Origin: Echinarachnius parma | Lineage: Eukaryota; Echinodermata; Echinoidea; Clypeasteroida; Echinarachniidae | DNA length: 64,000 nucleotides | Direction of reading: 5' to 3' | Assembly: GCA_037951105.1 (NCBI GenBank) | Contig: JBAMJV010002096.1 | Location: 1-64,000, forward strand | Shown: in pieces, positions 24,908 to 39,500 of the stretch | Position numbering within the stretch: position 1 is the stretch's first letter | How the letters are laid out: each line of letters begins with the position of its first letter | Position numbers and translations under genes: made by a program | The notes under the pieces: generated by a model | What the model was told of the DNA's origin: nothing | The model's input: the letters and a program-made list of their open reading frames with translations, nothing else | Databases searched by the model: none

Positions 24908-27900
24908 TATTTATTGATTGTTTGATTGCTTGATTGATTAATTGTCTGATTGAGTGATTGATTGACTAAGTAAATAATTGTGAGATTGATTGATTTATTT
25001 ATTGATTAATTGATTTATTAATTTACTAGTTGATTGATTGATTGATTGACTGATTGATTGTTTGGTTGATTGATTAATTGATTTATTTATTGATTGATCG
25101 ATGTATTGTTTGACTGATAGATTGATTGATTGATTGGATTATTGATTGAGTGATTGATTTATTGAATGATTTTTAGATTGATTGATGTACTGATTGATTC
25201 ATTGCTTGACTGTTTTATTGATTGATTGATTGATTAATAGTTTAATCGATTGATTGATTTATTGAATGATTGTGAGATTGATTTATTGATTGATTGATTG
25301 ATTGTATAATTGATTGATTTATTGACCGATTGATTGATTGATTGATTGACTGATTGTTTGATTGATTGATTGATTGAGTGAGTGAGTGATTGATTTATGG
25401 AATGATTGTTAGATTGATTGATGTACTGATTGATTCATTGATTGACTGTTTGATTGAATGAGTGATTGATTGATTGATTAATAGTTTAATTGATTGATTG
25501 ATTGATTGATTAATTTATTGAATGATTGTGAGATTGATTGATTGATTGTATAATGTATTGATTGATTTATTGACTTATTGATTAATTGATTGACTGATTT
25601 ATCGATTGGTAGATTGATTGATTGAAAGATTGATTGATTGACTGATTGATGCATTGAACGGGAAATAAAATGGACGCATATTTGTACGTATGTTAAAGTA
25701 TGAAATTACTAAAAATTAGCGCGACAAGAAAAAAGACTTCACCGGGAATTGAACCCGAGTGCTCCCTTTGGATGGTTAGTCAGTTGCCTTTATGAAATAA
25801 TACGGTGAATGTTCGTATTCATACATTTTTCCATATATCAATACTATTCGTAATGATGTTTTTGTTGTTAATTCCAGTGTGAACTTGACAATCCATGCTG
25901 GGACCCCACAATGTGTTGCAACCTTTCACCCGGATACACGTGCAGCAAATGTCCCATGGGTTACCATGGTGATACAGTACATGGCTACGGGTTAGCGCAT
26001 GCGCGGGAAAATAGACAGGTAGGTTTTATCTGCAACCATACTCTCTATATTTCTAAAACCCGGAAAACCATTTAGTGTGTTAGAGCACATGGTTTGTTTT
26101 CTGTTTTGGGGCTTCAACAACAAAAGTCAGGTTGTATTTTGTATATTGGCAGTTACTTGTTGGAAATTTTGTTTGGTACAAATGTTGCGAGTGGGTATCC
26201 AAACACATTATTAACGTATGATATATATCAAGTAAAGCCATTATTTGTGTTTACTTTTATACATATTTTACTTTACCATACCATGAGTAATGCATTTTTA
26301 AGGATATCTAAGTCCGCAATCTAAATAGTGGTCCTCGTTGTTTTTACCATTATAAATACATATAATTATGGAAACGGTTTATATTTAGTTACACAAATAT
26401 GTATGATTGTTGTTTTCGTTTTGTTTTTTTGGAATTCTTTAGTGGAGTAACTCTGTGTCACAAAATCAGGGCAATACTTTTCGCTCGTAACTCTGTCATA
26501 CGGTATAAGACCAGCTCTGACAAAACCAGGAACTTCTCCACATGTAAGATTTTGCGTAAATGGCCTGAAAAGGTCACACATTTACCTTAGGGACGAAATT
26601 GACATTTTACATGTAGTATCATATTGTTGAGCAACTTTTCTAGTTTCTAATGAGATGTGCTTAATAGACCGCTTCTGTAATGTATGCAAATAATATGCGT
26701 ATGACGTCAGACTCCTCGTCGGCAAGCTTAACAAAAAGTAACCATGTCCGGCAAGCTAGCTTGCCGGACTTAGTTACCATTGTTAAGCTTGACGACGGGG
26801 AGTCTGACGTCATACGCATAGTATTTGCATACATTACCGAAGCGGTCTATTCCGAAATATTATCGGAAAATGGCTATATCATAGGATACAATCAAGAATG
26901 ACATGTACTTTGAACTGAGTGTTGAACTTTAACCTCAATTATCTCCATTGTTTTAGCAGAATAAGATAATTATACAAAAATCATAACTTCGTCAATTTCT
27001 GTCCGATCGGCATGAAAATGGTCTAAAAATAACGAGTAAAATCCGCACGGCAACATCATATCAAAAGCTCAATTTTACATTTGTTGTCAACTTTGCTGGT
27101 TTTGCCAGAGCGGGTCACATACGACACACATACTAGGCCTACATGAATTGATCATACATCTCTCGGGAGAGTGACATGTTAGATCACATCGATATTACTC
27201 CTTCGTCCTGTTTTTGCGCATCTCGAAAAAGTTTAATATATCCATTTATTTTACATCTTTATTTCTGTTTTTTCGTCATTCTACTTTCTTCATGGGGGAG
27301 TTTCACAATGACTAAAAGTTGGACTTAACTATTATGGAAAGCCGTTCATTTTTTGTAAACTTGTTGGAACAGTTACTTTTAAAATGCATCAAGATGGATG
27401 AAATTGGTTAATTATGTTTAGTATCAAGGAGCCTCATAATTAATAATGTACATTTTTGTTGAAAGTGTATTGCTTTTGTTTTGCTTGCATTTTGTTGCTT
27501 CTGAACATGTTTTATTTCAAGGCTCCAATGTCTTACCATAATTGTTAATTCCATATTAGAATTATGTTCAACTTAGGATCTTTTTGAAACACCCCCCAGG
27601 TCTGTGTTGATATAGATGAATGTCTGGAGAATAACGGTGGCTGCGATACCAATGCAGAATGTGCCAACAATATCGTGAGTATTAAAACATTATGTTCCAA
27701 TTTATCCTCTTTACCACAATGGTACGTCCGCAGATGATATGTTGTGGTTCTGATAACCCATTCGTAATGCATACTCTAGACTGAGGGACTGGACATGATT
27801 TTCACAACCATGCGGGTTATGTAAAAAGGCGTCCACTACCTAAACGATGCAGTTACTTTACAATTATAGGTTTTCCCGCTCAATTTTGCGATTGTGTCAA

Positions 27901-30539
27901 TCGAATTGATAATAGTAGCAAACGAATTCGCGCGATTTGCGATCGCCGTACCAAAGCAGCATTCGAATTCGTAAATAGTCGTTCAAAATCACGTAGGAGC
28001 AAGTGAATTTGCACAAAGTGCATACCTTTTCATCAATGGTCATTCGAATTCGCGAAAGGCCGTTGACAGTTGTCTGCACATTCGCGAATTCGAATGCCCA
28101 TAAATGAACTTCTGTGTCTATTCACGAAAGCGTGTGCGTATGTATGAATTCGCATGCACTTATTCGGAATTTGGAAGACCGATACCAACGATTACGCGGC
28201 AACGCGCGAATTCGAATGACCCTAAATGAATTCGATTGAAAAAAGTGCAAAATTGAGCGGGAAAACCTATATTATAATTATTACCATAATTGCCTTAGTT
28301 CCGACCATATTATACTGTCTTAATTATCCGGGCAGTCGCTCTTGCAATTCGCGGAAGAAAGAATATATTTTATTTGTAAATAAAGTGGGTATGAAAAACG
28401 TTCTAGACATGGCGCATCATTGTGGGTTACTACAAATAGCGCCCCCTAGGTAAAAGATGCAATGACTTTAATATTTATATGCATCTTGGTTTAGTTTTTA
28501 CAATGCCAATGTCTTTTTTAACGTACAGGGATATGAAGTGGGTGAGAAAACTGTCTGAACAAGGAGCATCCCTGTGGGTTACTACAAATAGCGCCCCCTA
28601 GGTAAAAGATGCAATGATTTCTAATATTTACATGCATCTTGCTTTAGTTTTGAATATGCCAACCTACTTTTGAACGTACAGGGAAGTCGCACGTGCACGT
28701 GTAGGGAAGGATATGTATCTACTTCTAGGGGAGGATGTGAGAGCATCATAGACCATTGCATGCTGGGAGATCACGATTGTGACGTACATGCGCTCTGCAT
28801 ATTCACCGGGCACAAAACGTACCACTGTGAGGTAGGTGTAATTGTGCAATATAATTTGCCAGACGTTAGTTGCAGTTTAATTTTATTCTGAAGTACTTTT
28901 GTATTAAGTTTACAATCATCATTATTGTTACTTAAAGGGATAGTTGATTTTTGGTCAAACTGAATTTTATTAACCAAAACCTGCACCATTACAGTACAAA
29001 CTAATAGTTATAACTCCACCATGCTCGAAAGGTATAGAAAATTACAAACGACTATTAAAGTCATACCTGTAAAGTGTCCAAATCCACGAAAATTACTTGG
29101 AGCTTCCTCGTTTCTCTTCTACCGTGTTGTTTAGCTTATGGTAAAAGAAGAATAAAATAGGGTTTGATTTGTTCAAATGTCCCTTTAGTATGAAGATAAT
29201 TATCATTTAAATCTTTTATTTCAATCACGTTGATTAACGCTTTAGATAAAAAAAGTACAATTGTCCTAGCTGAGAACGTCCGCATGCAGCATGCGTGAGA
29301 ACATTCCTGAGATTGAACTTTGAGCCGAGCGAGTGCAAATTCCATGAATTCTGTACTACGTGTGTAAACATACACCGGGTGCGAATATCTCAAACGGATC
29401 ATTCATTACTGCGACAAAATGTATGGCAGACCATCAGTATTCGGTGATAAAATATGAACTCAATATTCGTTTTTTTCACTAGGTAAACAGTGTTCGTTTT
29501 CTTTCAAACTTTCACAAATCTTTCAATTGTATTTTACAATGATATTGATATAGGATTGAAGTCTCAAATGTCATTTTGTGCAATATCTGACACTTTACAG
29601 GTATCACTTTAAGTAAAAAAATGGTTATCATTCAAAAATAGCCGTTACAACTCAAGAGGGCGCTCTCTAAAAGATCATTGGTTTCAACCATTTTTCATAC
29701 AAAATTGTGCATGTGATGTTTTGTTAAAATAATGTTTAAATAGAGGCATCATCAACAACTATTTCAAAACCTCTTTTGAATTTTTTTGAAAGAAGTGTAT
29801 AAGCATTTTATGTATTTTTTTCTTCAAAAGTCAAGATATTGTCTAGCCAGACGATATAAAAATAAAATATTTTGAAATAAAATATGAATATTACAACTAT
29901 GAGAGCATTCGAAATACAATGAATAACATCTTACATGTTTTATTCAATGACCTTTCAAATGAAATCAAAATTAACCAATTTTGTGTCATGGAGCATTTCG
30001 GGAAGTACCAATACGCAAGTGTACCTTTAAAGGGGTAGTTCAGTTTTGGTATAGAGGGCCCAACACGACAACGTTTTTTTGTGAGATAATGAACAACTGA
30101 GTGTAGAATTTGAAAGAGCATACAATGTTAAGGCAGAATAAACTTTATTTTATCAAAATCGGTTCAGAAACGGCTGAAATACCAATAAATATATCCAATC
30201 GGAATAAATCTGGGTCCCAGATTGTAAGTCTTTAGAGTTTTTGTACTCCAATATAACTAGCAATTGCTGCTGTTTGGTATCATTCCACCAGTGTGATGAA
30301 GCCAAGGGGTGGTTAGGCGATGGGTACGTGTGCGGGCTCGACGTCGATCTCGACGGATACGTGGACACCAAGATACGATGTCGAAACTGGACGGACCCTG
30401 TCTGCAAGAGGGATAACTGTCCGGGCATTCCCAATAGCGGACAGGACAACGCGGACGCTGATTCGATGGGGGACTCTTGTGACAATGATGATGATAATGA
30501 CAGAATAAACGACGTGAACGTAAGTTTATCAACGGATTT

Positions 30540-30570
<31 letters not shown>

Positions 30571-33500
30571 TTTCACATATTTATACAGAGTAACCTGAAT
30601 TCAGCATATAAAAATAGAACAGTAATCAATCATCAATACAATTAAAATCATACAAGTAAAAGCTGGTCTTCCACAAGGCTCTGTCTTCTGACAAATAACA
30701 TACACATTTTATATTATTTAGTTATACATGACATATAATAGATAAACAAATTAATAAATTAGTTTAAAATACATGTTTAAAACACTGTTGATTCTGAGTG
30801 TATATAATTGAAATACTAAAAAAACTATGTAAGCTATAAAACACCATGTCCGGTATAGTAAATTAATCAATAATTAAAACCATGACTACTAAAACAAACA
30901 ACAAATCACAAGCGCGCATATGGACATACTTAGACACATTCTCCCATACAAACGTAATCAAACTCATACACTCACATAATCCAGCAACACATGCGTAAAA
31001 CTCTCATGCAATAAGATGAAACATACTGATCACTATTTATCGTAATGAAGAGTCGCATCTATTCACACAACAAGCAGAATATGTCCAAATGCACGTGGTT
31101 ATTAAACAAAAACAAAATTATAATGCGACGCGTAGAAGAATACAATACAATTATACTTCTACGCATAACTCGCTGACATTTAAGACGTATTGGTGCTTCG
31201 TTTGAGGGCGTTCTTATACATAATGAGTCAGCTGTACGGCATTCATCGGATAAGGCATTCCACAATACAATGCCAGCATACACAAATAGTTTCTGGTAAA
31301 ATTGTGTTTTACATAATGGTGTTGGTTAATAACTTCTTATTACTGTTGCGAGTTGTACGTAACGAAACATCATCATTAAAACAAAATTTGTTACATAATA
31401 CAGTTGGGGCTGTACCACTTACACATTTATACATCATGCATGCAGTTGATTTTTTAAACAGTTCTTTAAGAGTGGGCCAAGTAATATTGTCTAAAACTCC
31501 GTGTGATGGAGTAGCCCAGGTTTTGCCGCTAACTATGTAGGCAGCACGTTTATGAAGTATATTTATTGTCTTATAATTAATTTCAGAACGCAATGACCAA
31601 ACACTCGAGCAATACAATGCGTGAGGTAAAATGAACCCCCAGTATAGTCTGCCTAATTGTTCTTGTGTAAATAAATGCTTTATCCTTCTTACCATGCCTA
31701 ACTTTGTTTCATTATTTTAACTATAGAATCAACATGATATTTAAAACTTAGTGTGTCATCAATAATTACACCAAGGCATTTATATTGGGTTACCTGTTCC
31801 AGATCTAGTAACCTTGATGTTATGTGCAAAAAGTGATGAATGGTAGATACAAATTTGTTTTTATTTGTGATCGTATATGCTGAGTCAGGTATAACATATT
31901 ATTTAAAAGTAATGTAACTAGAGGACCTGTGCACTGCATGCACACAACACACTGTAGGCATTCGGGTACGGTATGTGTACATCACATATTATAAAACGGC
32001 TCTGGTAAATTCAGTAACGTGATTGGTTAAATCCAGTCACGTGACTATTCATTAAATTTCAAAAAACAAACAAGAAAAAGCGTAACACATGTGTGTTGTC
32101 ACTTTTTGTTGCGCCATATTTGCACGGTTGTGACGTCACAATGCTTGTTTACACAGTTCTACGAAGACAAACTTGCGAAAGTGAAGGGGAAAAAAAGATG
32201 TAAAATGCTTCGTTTTGTAAATTATCTGTTCTGTAGTAAATAAATCGTAGCAGTTTCGTAAATTATATGGTATGTGGTTTGATATTGGTAAGTTTTGGAA
32301 TGGAAATGCATACAATTCTTTGATAATTCTCACTTTTAATGGGAAATTCTTCGGCAATTTCCCATCAACTGCATTTGATCTGCAGAATCAAATTCAGTGA
32401 AGCGAGTGCAGTAAGTGTTCTAATAAGTGTCCTAATAAATTCACACTCTAGAGAGTAGATAGTCTGGGTTACTAATTTTGGCAAGTCTGTTTTCAGTAAT
32501 CCAGCAACAACAAAAAACAATCCGTGGTTGAGCTCGTTTTATAAAACAAATAATACTACGGTCTTGTTATCGTGCGTCATGTAAATTCATCGCACTCTCG
32601 GGCTATGTTAGCTGTGCTTTGCGCACTCGGCTTGCGCCTCGTGCACAACACACAGCTAACATAGCCCTCGCGTGCGATGCATTTACACAACACACTCTAG
32701 ACCGTGTATTATTTGTATACAATACGTACCATATTGTATGCACATAATTATGAACAGATTCTTACAGCTAGGCAATCCCGCTTAGCCGTTTGAAATTTAA
32801 CGGAGCTACATTCGCCCCCCAAAATAAATGTTTGGTCTTCCGTTTGACGTAATTTTAATAACCTTTCAACATTACCTCACTAAAGTACATTAGTAGCAAC
32901 CAACACCTGAAAGGTGAGGGTCATACGTTAAAGGGATAGTTGAGTATTGGTCAAACTTAACTTTAGTAACCAAAACCGGCACCATGACGGTACAAAGTAA
33001 TAGTTATAACTTCACCATGCTCGAAAAGTATACACAATTACAAACGACTAAGTAAACCCCCTGTTATCATTCAAAAAGAGCCGTTACAACTCAAGAGGGG
33101 GCTATTTTAAAAATATCATTGGTTTTAGCCTTTTTTCATACAAAATTGTGCATTTAATGTTTGTTAAAATAATGATTCAATATAGATATCATCAACGACT
33201 TTTTAAAAACCTATTCTGATTTTTTTCAAAGTATAATCTTCGAGCATTTTTCAAATTTTTTCTAAAAAGTCTAAATATCGTCCGGTGATTGCCGGTGAAG
33301 AACATTTGGAATAAAAATATATTTATGGATATTTCAGCCGTTTCTGAACCGATTTTGATCAAATAAAGTTTATTCTGTCGTAAAAATGTATGTTCTTTCG
33401 AATTTGACAGTCAGTTTTTCATTATCTCACAAAAAAATATCGGGGGGCAATACCAATACTCAACACTACTTTTAAGGACCAAACAATTCATCTTGACTTC

Positions 33501-36500
33501 AGAATAATAAACAAAACTATACAGTAGTAGTTGATTCTCTCATAATGAGTAAATAAAAGGCACATTGACACATTTTGCAATTTTAATAATCCATTCAAAT
33601 TCATTTAAAATATAATGCCAATATATAATTGCTTTTTTGTTGTGGCTATGCAAACAACAAAATAATACTAAATGAACCAATTAATTACACATGTGCATAT
33701 AGGCAAAATATACGACCAGAAATTCAAAATGGCCGCAAACCTGTCTGTTGCGACCACCTGTCTATAGCGACCACTTTTCACCGGTCCCTTGAGCGGTCGC
33801 TATAGACAGGTTTGACTGTATTTGAAACTAATAACACAACAATATACTAATAACTTCAATGCTCCTTGATTATAACACATATCAATGATTTTCAATCAAA
33901 ATGTACGCCTTTTAAAATAACTGTTCAAACAACTTTTACAAATAATAAACCGCTTTTCATAATAGCTACATGTAGGTCCAACTTAGAGTTAATTTCAACC
34001 TGTAATCTTTGTGAAACACCCCAAGGACAACTGCCCGCTGGTGGCGAACTTTGACCAGGCAAACAGGGATACCGATCAGATAGGCGATGCATGTGACAAC
34101 TGCAAAAAACATAAAAACGTCGACCAGCCGGATACCGACAAAGATGGACGAGGCGATACTTGCGATTCGGACAAGGACAACGACGGTAAGTTTGTTTTTG
34201 TTCGTGAACGTTTCTGTTCGTTGAATAAGTGTGTAGGACGAAGAGCCGAGTTTATCACGTGGAGATCAATCCGTTGGGCAGCTTTCGCATCGTTGCGGTA
34301 TAAAGGGAAGAGGACGTTCACTCAAGCGAGAAACTCGATCTGCGCATGCACGTTCCGTTCCCTTCGCATGGCGGTAGTGACTGAATCGCCATATTTGCGT
34401 GCACATGTGACCCCTCATCCACGCGTCACTGCACTGCAGCCATGATCGTCTCCGTCCGATATAGCGAAATCGGTTCGTAATAGAGACGGGGGTACATTAA
34501 AGGCAAATCTCGGTTGAGTAATTTTGACCGTCGTCTTCCGCTAGCGTTGCGATGCGAAAGCTCTCTATTGACACAAAGAAACAACTGTGGTCCAGCGATA
34601 GCCGTCTGTGCCTATCTGTTGTTTGAGAGGTTTTTTTTCCAAAATCCTGCACTTTAGGGGGATATATTTGTTTTTGGTTGCTAACTTCAATTGTATACTG
34701 CTCTTTGTCCATAACCACTAAAGCTCTTATCACAATATCATTAAATACATTCTATAATCTTATGACTTATACATGTAGTAAGATTTAGCAAATATACATT
34801 ATATTCAATTGTGTTGTATTTTGATGATAAGTAATATTTGTATTTTGCGTTGTAATATACTTATGCATGTAAGTTCAAATATTTGTATTGTGCACAAGGC
34901 ACTTTAGTTCTCGGAATACAGTCTTGAATAGTTTATCAACAAAAAACGATATATCTATAGATCTATCTTGTATCAACTCTAAATTTGGTATTTGCTTATT
35001 GTGTTTGAGGAATACAAAAGAAAATTACGGATATTTAAAGTTTAAGTATTCGGATTGTATACCTATTCGCTGGAAATTCTTTATTATAAACAAAGTCAGT
35101 ACAATGAGTTACCAAATATAATGTTGCGTTCTCGCTCATTACTGGGCCATTTAACTTCCACTTAACGTAACTTTTCGCTCATTGTGTTTCAGGAATAAGA
35201 AACAAATACGACAACTGCAAAACTGTTCCCAACCCCGACCAGGCCAACGAGGATGGGGACTTTTATGGCGATGCCTGCGACTCGTGTCCATCGATAAGCT
35301 CGAGATCTGACAGCGACGCAGACAAAGACGGATACGGCAACCTATGCGATACCGACGACGATGAGTAAGCTTTAAAGAAGAAGATGAGGATGGCGATTAA
35401 TGATGATAGTGGTGGTGGCGATGACGTTGAATGTAATGATGGTGGCTATGATGAGTTAGAGATGAGAAGAAGACGGCGAGGATGGCGATGATGATGTTGG
35501 TGATATTGAGGATGGTGGTGACGATGATGTTGACAATGATGATTGTGGTGATGATGATATTGGTGGTAGTGATCGGTGAAATCGATATATTCCAGTAACG
35601 CGGACTAAGACGGCTACGAGAACGTATGCGATACATACGAAGATGTGAAATCATTAAAGAAGAGGATGGGGATGATGATGATGATGATGATGATGGCAGT
35701 GATATTGCTGATAATGACGATTGTGTAGATAATAATGATGGTGGTGATGTCTGCGACGTGTGCAAGTCGGTGAACTGGAGATATGCCAGCTACGCGTACT
35801 AAGACGGCTACGGGATCGTATGCGATACTGACGAGGATGTGTAAGCTTTAAAGAAGAGGATGAGGATGGCGATAATGATGATAGTGGTGATATTGATGAT
35901 AATGACGATGGTGTAAATAATGATGATGGTGGTGATGTCTGCGAAGTGTGCATGCCAGTGAGCTGGAGATATGCCAGCGACGCGGACAAAGATTGTTACG
36001 GGAACCTATGCGATAGCGACGACGATGACTAAGCTTTAAAGAAATGGAGGATGAGGATGGATATGGTGATGATCGTGGTGATATTGATATTGACGATGGT
36101 GTAGATAATGATGAGAGATGCCAGTGACGCGGACAAAGACTGCTACGGGAACCTATACGATATCGACGAGGATGAGTAAGCTTTAAAGAAGAGGATGAGG
36201 ATGGTTATAATGATGATAGTGATGATATTGACACTGGCGTACTCTGCCGTCCCAAGGAAAAAGGCAGTATCTACACGATTCAGCGTTTTCTAGAAACTGA
36301 GATATTGACCCTTTTGTGTTTTTGCCACAGCCGCTCGGAAATAATAAACTTGTGAAGATATCTTAAGTGTGTGATTAAAGGCTATATAGGTGTCTATTTT
36401 TCTTCATACATGAACAATTGAATTTTCCGTTTAATTTTGAGATTTTCATGAAAATGTAGATACTTTGGGAAAATCCATGGTTCGTGACCGATTTCCCCAA

Positions 36501-39500
36501 GGAAAAAAGCAGTATCTACATAGAAATTCGGAGGGTGTTAAATTATGCCTTACGTTATGGATAAAACAATCAAAAATGTTTCGGATATATTCTGTATGTA
36601 CTATTAACATACTTTAAAGGGAAAAAAGTTTGATTAATTAAAAAGCGCCCTCTCTAGGCGAGTCACACTTTTCTTTAAAAAGGGACTTATTGGCCCATAT
36701 TTCCGCAATGAAAGAAAATACGAAGCATGAATTGTATTCATTAACCACGCAAAAATGATTGTTTATACATTTGTTATAAAAATGTATAAGTTAGAGTTAA
36801 AAGAAAACTTTGAAATGATAAAAAGCGCCCTCTCTTATCAAGTCTTAAGTTACTTTAAATATGGATTAATGCATGTTACATGCTCCCAACACGGTGCGTG
36901 ATCGATTTCCCCAAGGAAAAACGCAGTATCTACATAGAAATTTGGAGGGTGATGAATTATGCCTTATGTTATGGATAAAACAATTCTTACTAATCCATGC
37001 TGGCACTGAAGAGCTTAATTTAGTAGAAGATTAGGACTGCATTACTGTACATATACATGACTCAATTGCATGTATGCGTTAAAATTACATGCAATTAACA
37101 CACTGCACAGCATCATATGCCGTGCGCAGTCAGTCTGTGCATTGTGTGAATGTGGCAGAGGTACACGCACTTTCATGCATACTTGAATAGCCTTTGTCAC
37201 AAACTCTGCGCTTTATAGAAGAATGTTGGTCGTATTGCAAAATGCACTTATATGTTAAATTTGCTTCAATATTTTGTGCTTCGCAATTTATATAAGTAGT
37301 GAAATTTGTTCATACAAGATATAATTATTATAAATGCGCATTATTCATATTGTCTGCTTATAAATAATTGGTTTGTCTTGTGGCGAGACTAGCTGTGTAG
37401 ATACTGCTTTTTTCCTTGGGGAAAGTGGAGGTTGACTGTAGATACTGCGTTTGAGGGTTGGGAAAAAATGGTGTTCCCAAATTTTGTCCAGAAAACTGAA
37501 TGTATCACATGAAAGAGCATTGTTTATTGAGTATTTTTCTGCAAAAAAGTGAAAATCAACAAAAATGTCAGAGGCTGCTTTTTTCCTTGGGAGGGCAGTA
37601 CTGGTGGGGGGCTTGGGGCCCTCCCCCCCCCCCCCCCCCCCTCCTCCCGCAAACAAAAATAAATTTCAATCATGGCTTTTTTTCTAATTCGATAACAGTG
37701 ACTGAAAAAAAAGTATTTCTTTAGAAAAGAAAACTAAGATTTCCTTCCCAAGTATGAACCCGATTGCATAATTTCAAGTAAAACATTGCAAAAGCACCTT
37801 TACCGTTCACGGGCGGACACCCAACTACTATCACTGCTTCCCATTACCCTTCCCCCCCCCCCCCCTCCCCCACTCGGTTATTGATTCGCTCCCTAGGGAA
37901 TCGGTCTTGCATACGTATGGAATACAATGTTCATGATGTTTTGTCATTAGATAATGCTTTTGATGCACTGTTTGAACTGAATATGTCACTTTGCGAATAT
38001 TATTTTGGGGGCGCATTTTTGTTGTTCTTCATGAATCAATCATAACCCCTTCTAGTTGGTAGAATCATGACGATGATGACGCACTGACGCACATTATATT
38101 ACATGTCGTCAAGTCAGAATTTCCTTTCTAGGTATGCACTAGATTGCACAGTTTCAAGTCCAAAAATGCAAAAGCTCCCTACCGTTGGAGGGGGCATGAT
38201 GGGGGGGGGGGGGGGGGGATGATGATGATGATGCTGATGATGATGCTGCTGCTGATCATGATCATGATTATGATAATGATATGGTGCTGCAATAACACAA
38301 CTTTAACTTCCCTGTAACCATGAATACATCAAGTCCAGTCTGACTCTCTTTGATACAAACTTGCGGTGCAAATACTTTAAATGCGTGTTTTCATTCTCAT
38401 TTGATGTTTTCTTGTTCATCAGGGATGGTGATAGCGTCCAGGATGATTTCGACAATTGCATATCTGTGCCAAACGCAGTCCAAACGGATACAGACAGTGA
38501 CGGGCAAGGTACGGCCGACTGTTGGTCTAAAATTTTCTGACCAAAAATAGGATCTATAGTAACAATGCCATAATTAAAAAAACGTCATTAGAAATTGAGT
38601 GGTTCTCTCATACCTTGTTGTCTTTTAAATTACATAATTCCATAATTTGTCCAACTTAGAGTTAAGTTCAACTTAATTTCCTAGGTGTTCTCCAAATAGC
38701 AGACCAAACTACGCAAATGTTTATAGTGATTTTAGTGTGCGGTGTTAATCAGTAATACGCTCTGAGTTTTCACAAAACACGGCTATACTTCACGTGCTTA
38801 CACATGCATTTAAAAACACATGAAACGTTTCAAAATAATTAACAAGTTTAAAGTATTGTACCTAGAATATCAACGGCCAAACAGCATTGCATATCAGAGT
38901 AAAAACCTGTTTCATTGGCCACCCGTATACAGCAGCAAACCTGCCTAGTAGAGATCCATTTACATAGAAAATCCTGTTAACAGTCGCCATTTTTCTTGTT
39001 TTCCTTGGGTGGTCAATATGAACTATTGACATGGCAGTAACAATACTTGGACAATACTTTTATGAAACAGGGCCCTTTTTTTGTTTGTTTCTTCTTAGGT
39101 GACGATTGCGACGACGACATGGACAACGATGGCGTCATGAATGAAGACGACAACTGTCCCTTGATTGTAAACCCTGACCAGGCTGATAATGATAGTGTGT
39201 ATATTAACAGTTTTCCATTACAACAATTGAGTTAACGATATTATTACAAAAACAGGCTACGTAGTTATCTAGAAATCCAAATTTTAGGACTAATTCACAC
39301 ATTTGATATAAAACATGACTATGTTTGGTGAAATAAATTGTACTTTGTCTGTTATATCCTATTATTATTGGAATATGCCAGTTTGTATATATTGTAATTA
39401 TACAATACCCTCAAACGAACGCTCACCTCAAGTATTCAATTTATTAAATAGGAAGGTTAAAGTAAGAATTTCGATATTGAGTAAAATCGCTGTAGGTTAA

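Noticed and set aside
24872..25655. CRISPR-like array
   Set aside because: It is a continuous ATTG microsatellite with no spacers.
35397..35989. Ser/His-rich minus-strand frames
   Set aside because: They are the complement of GAT-rich repeats and dead exon 26 copies.
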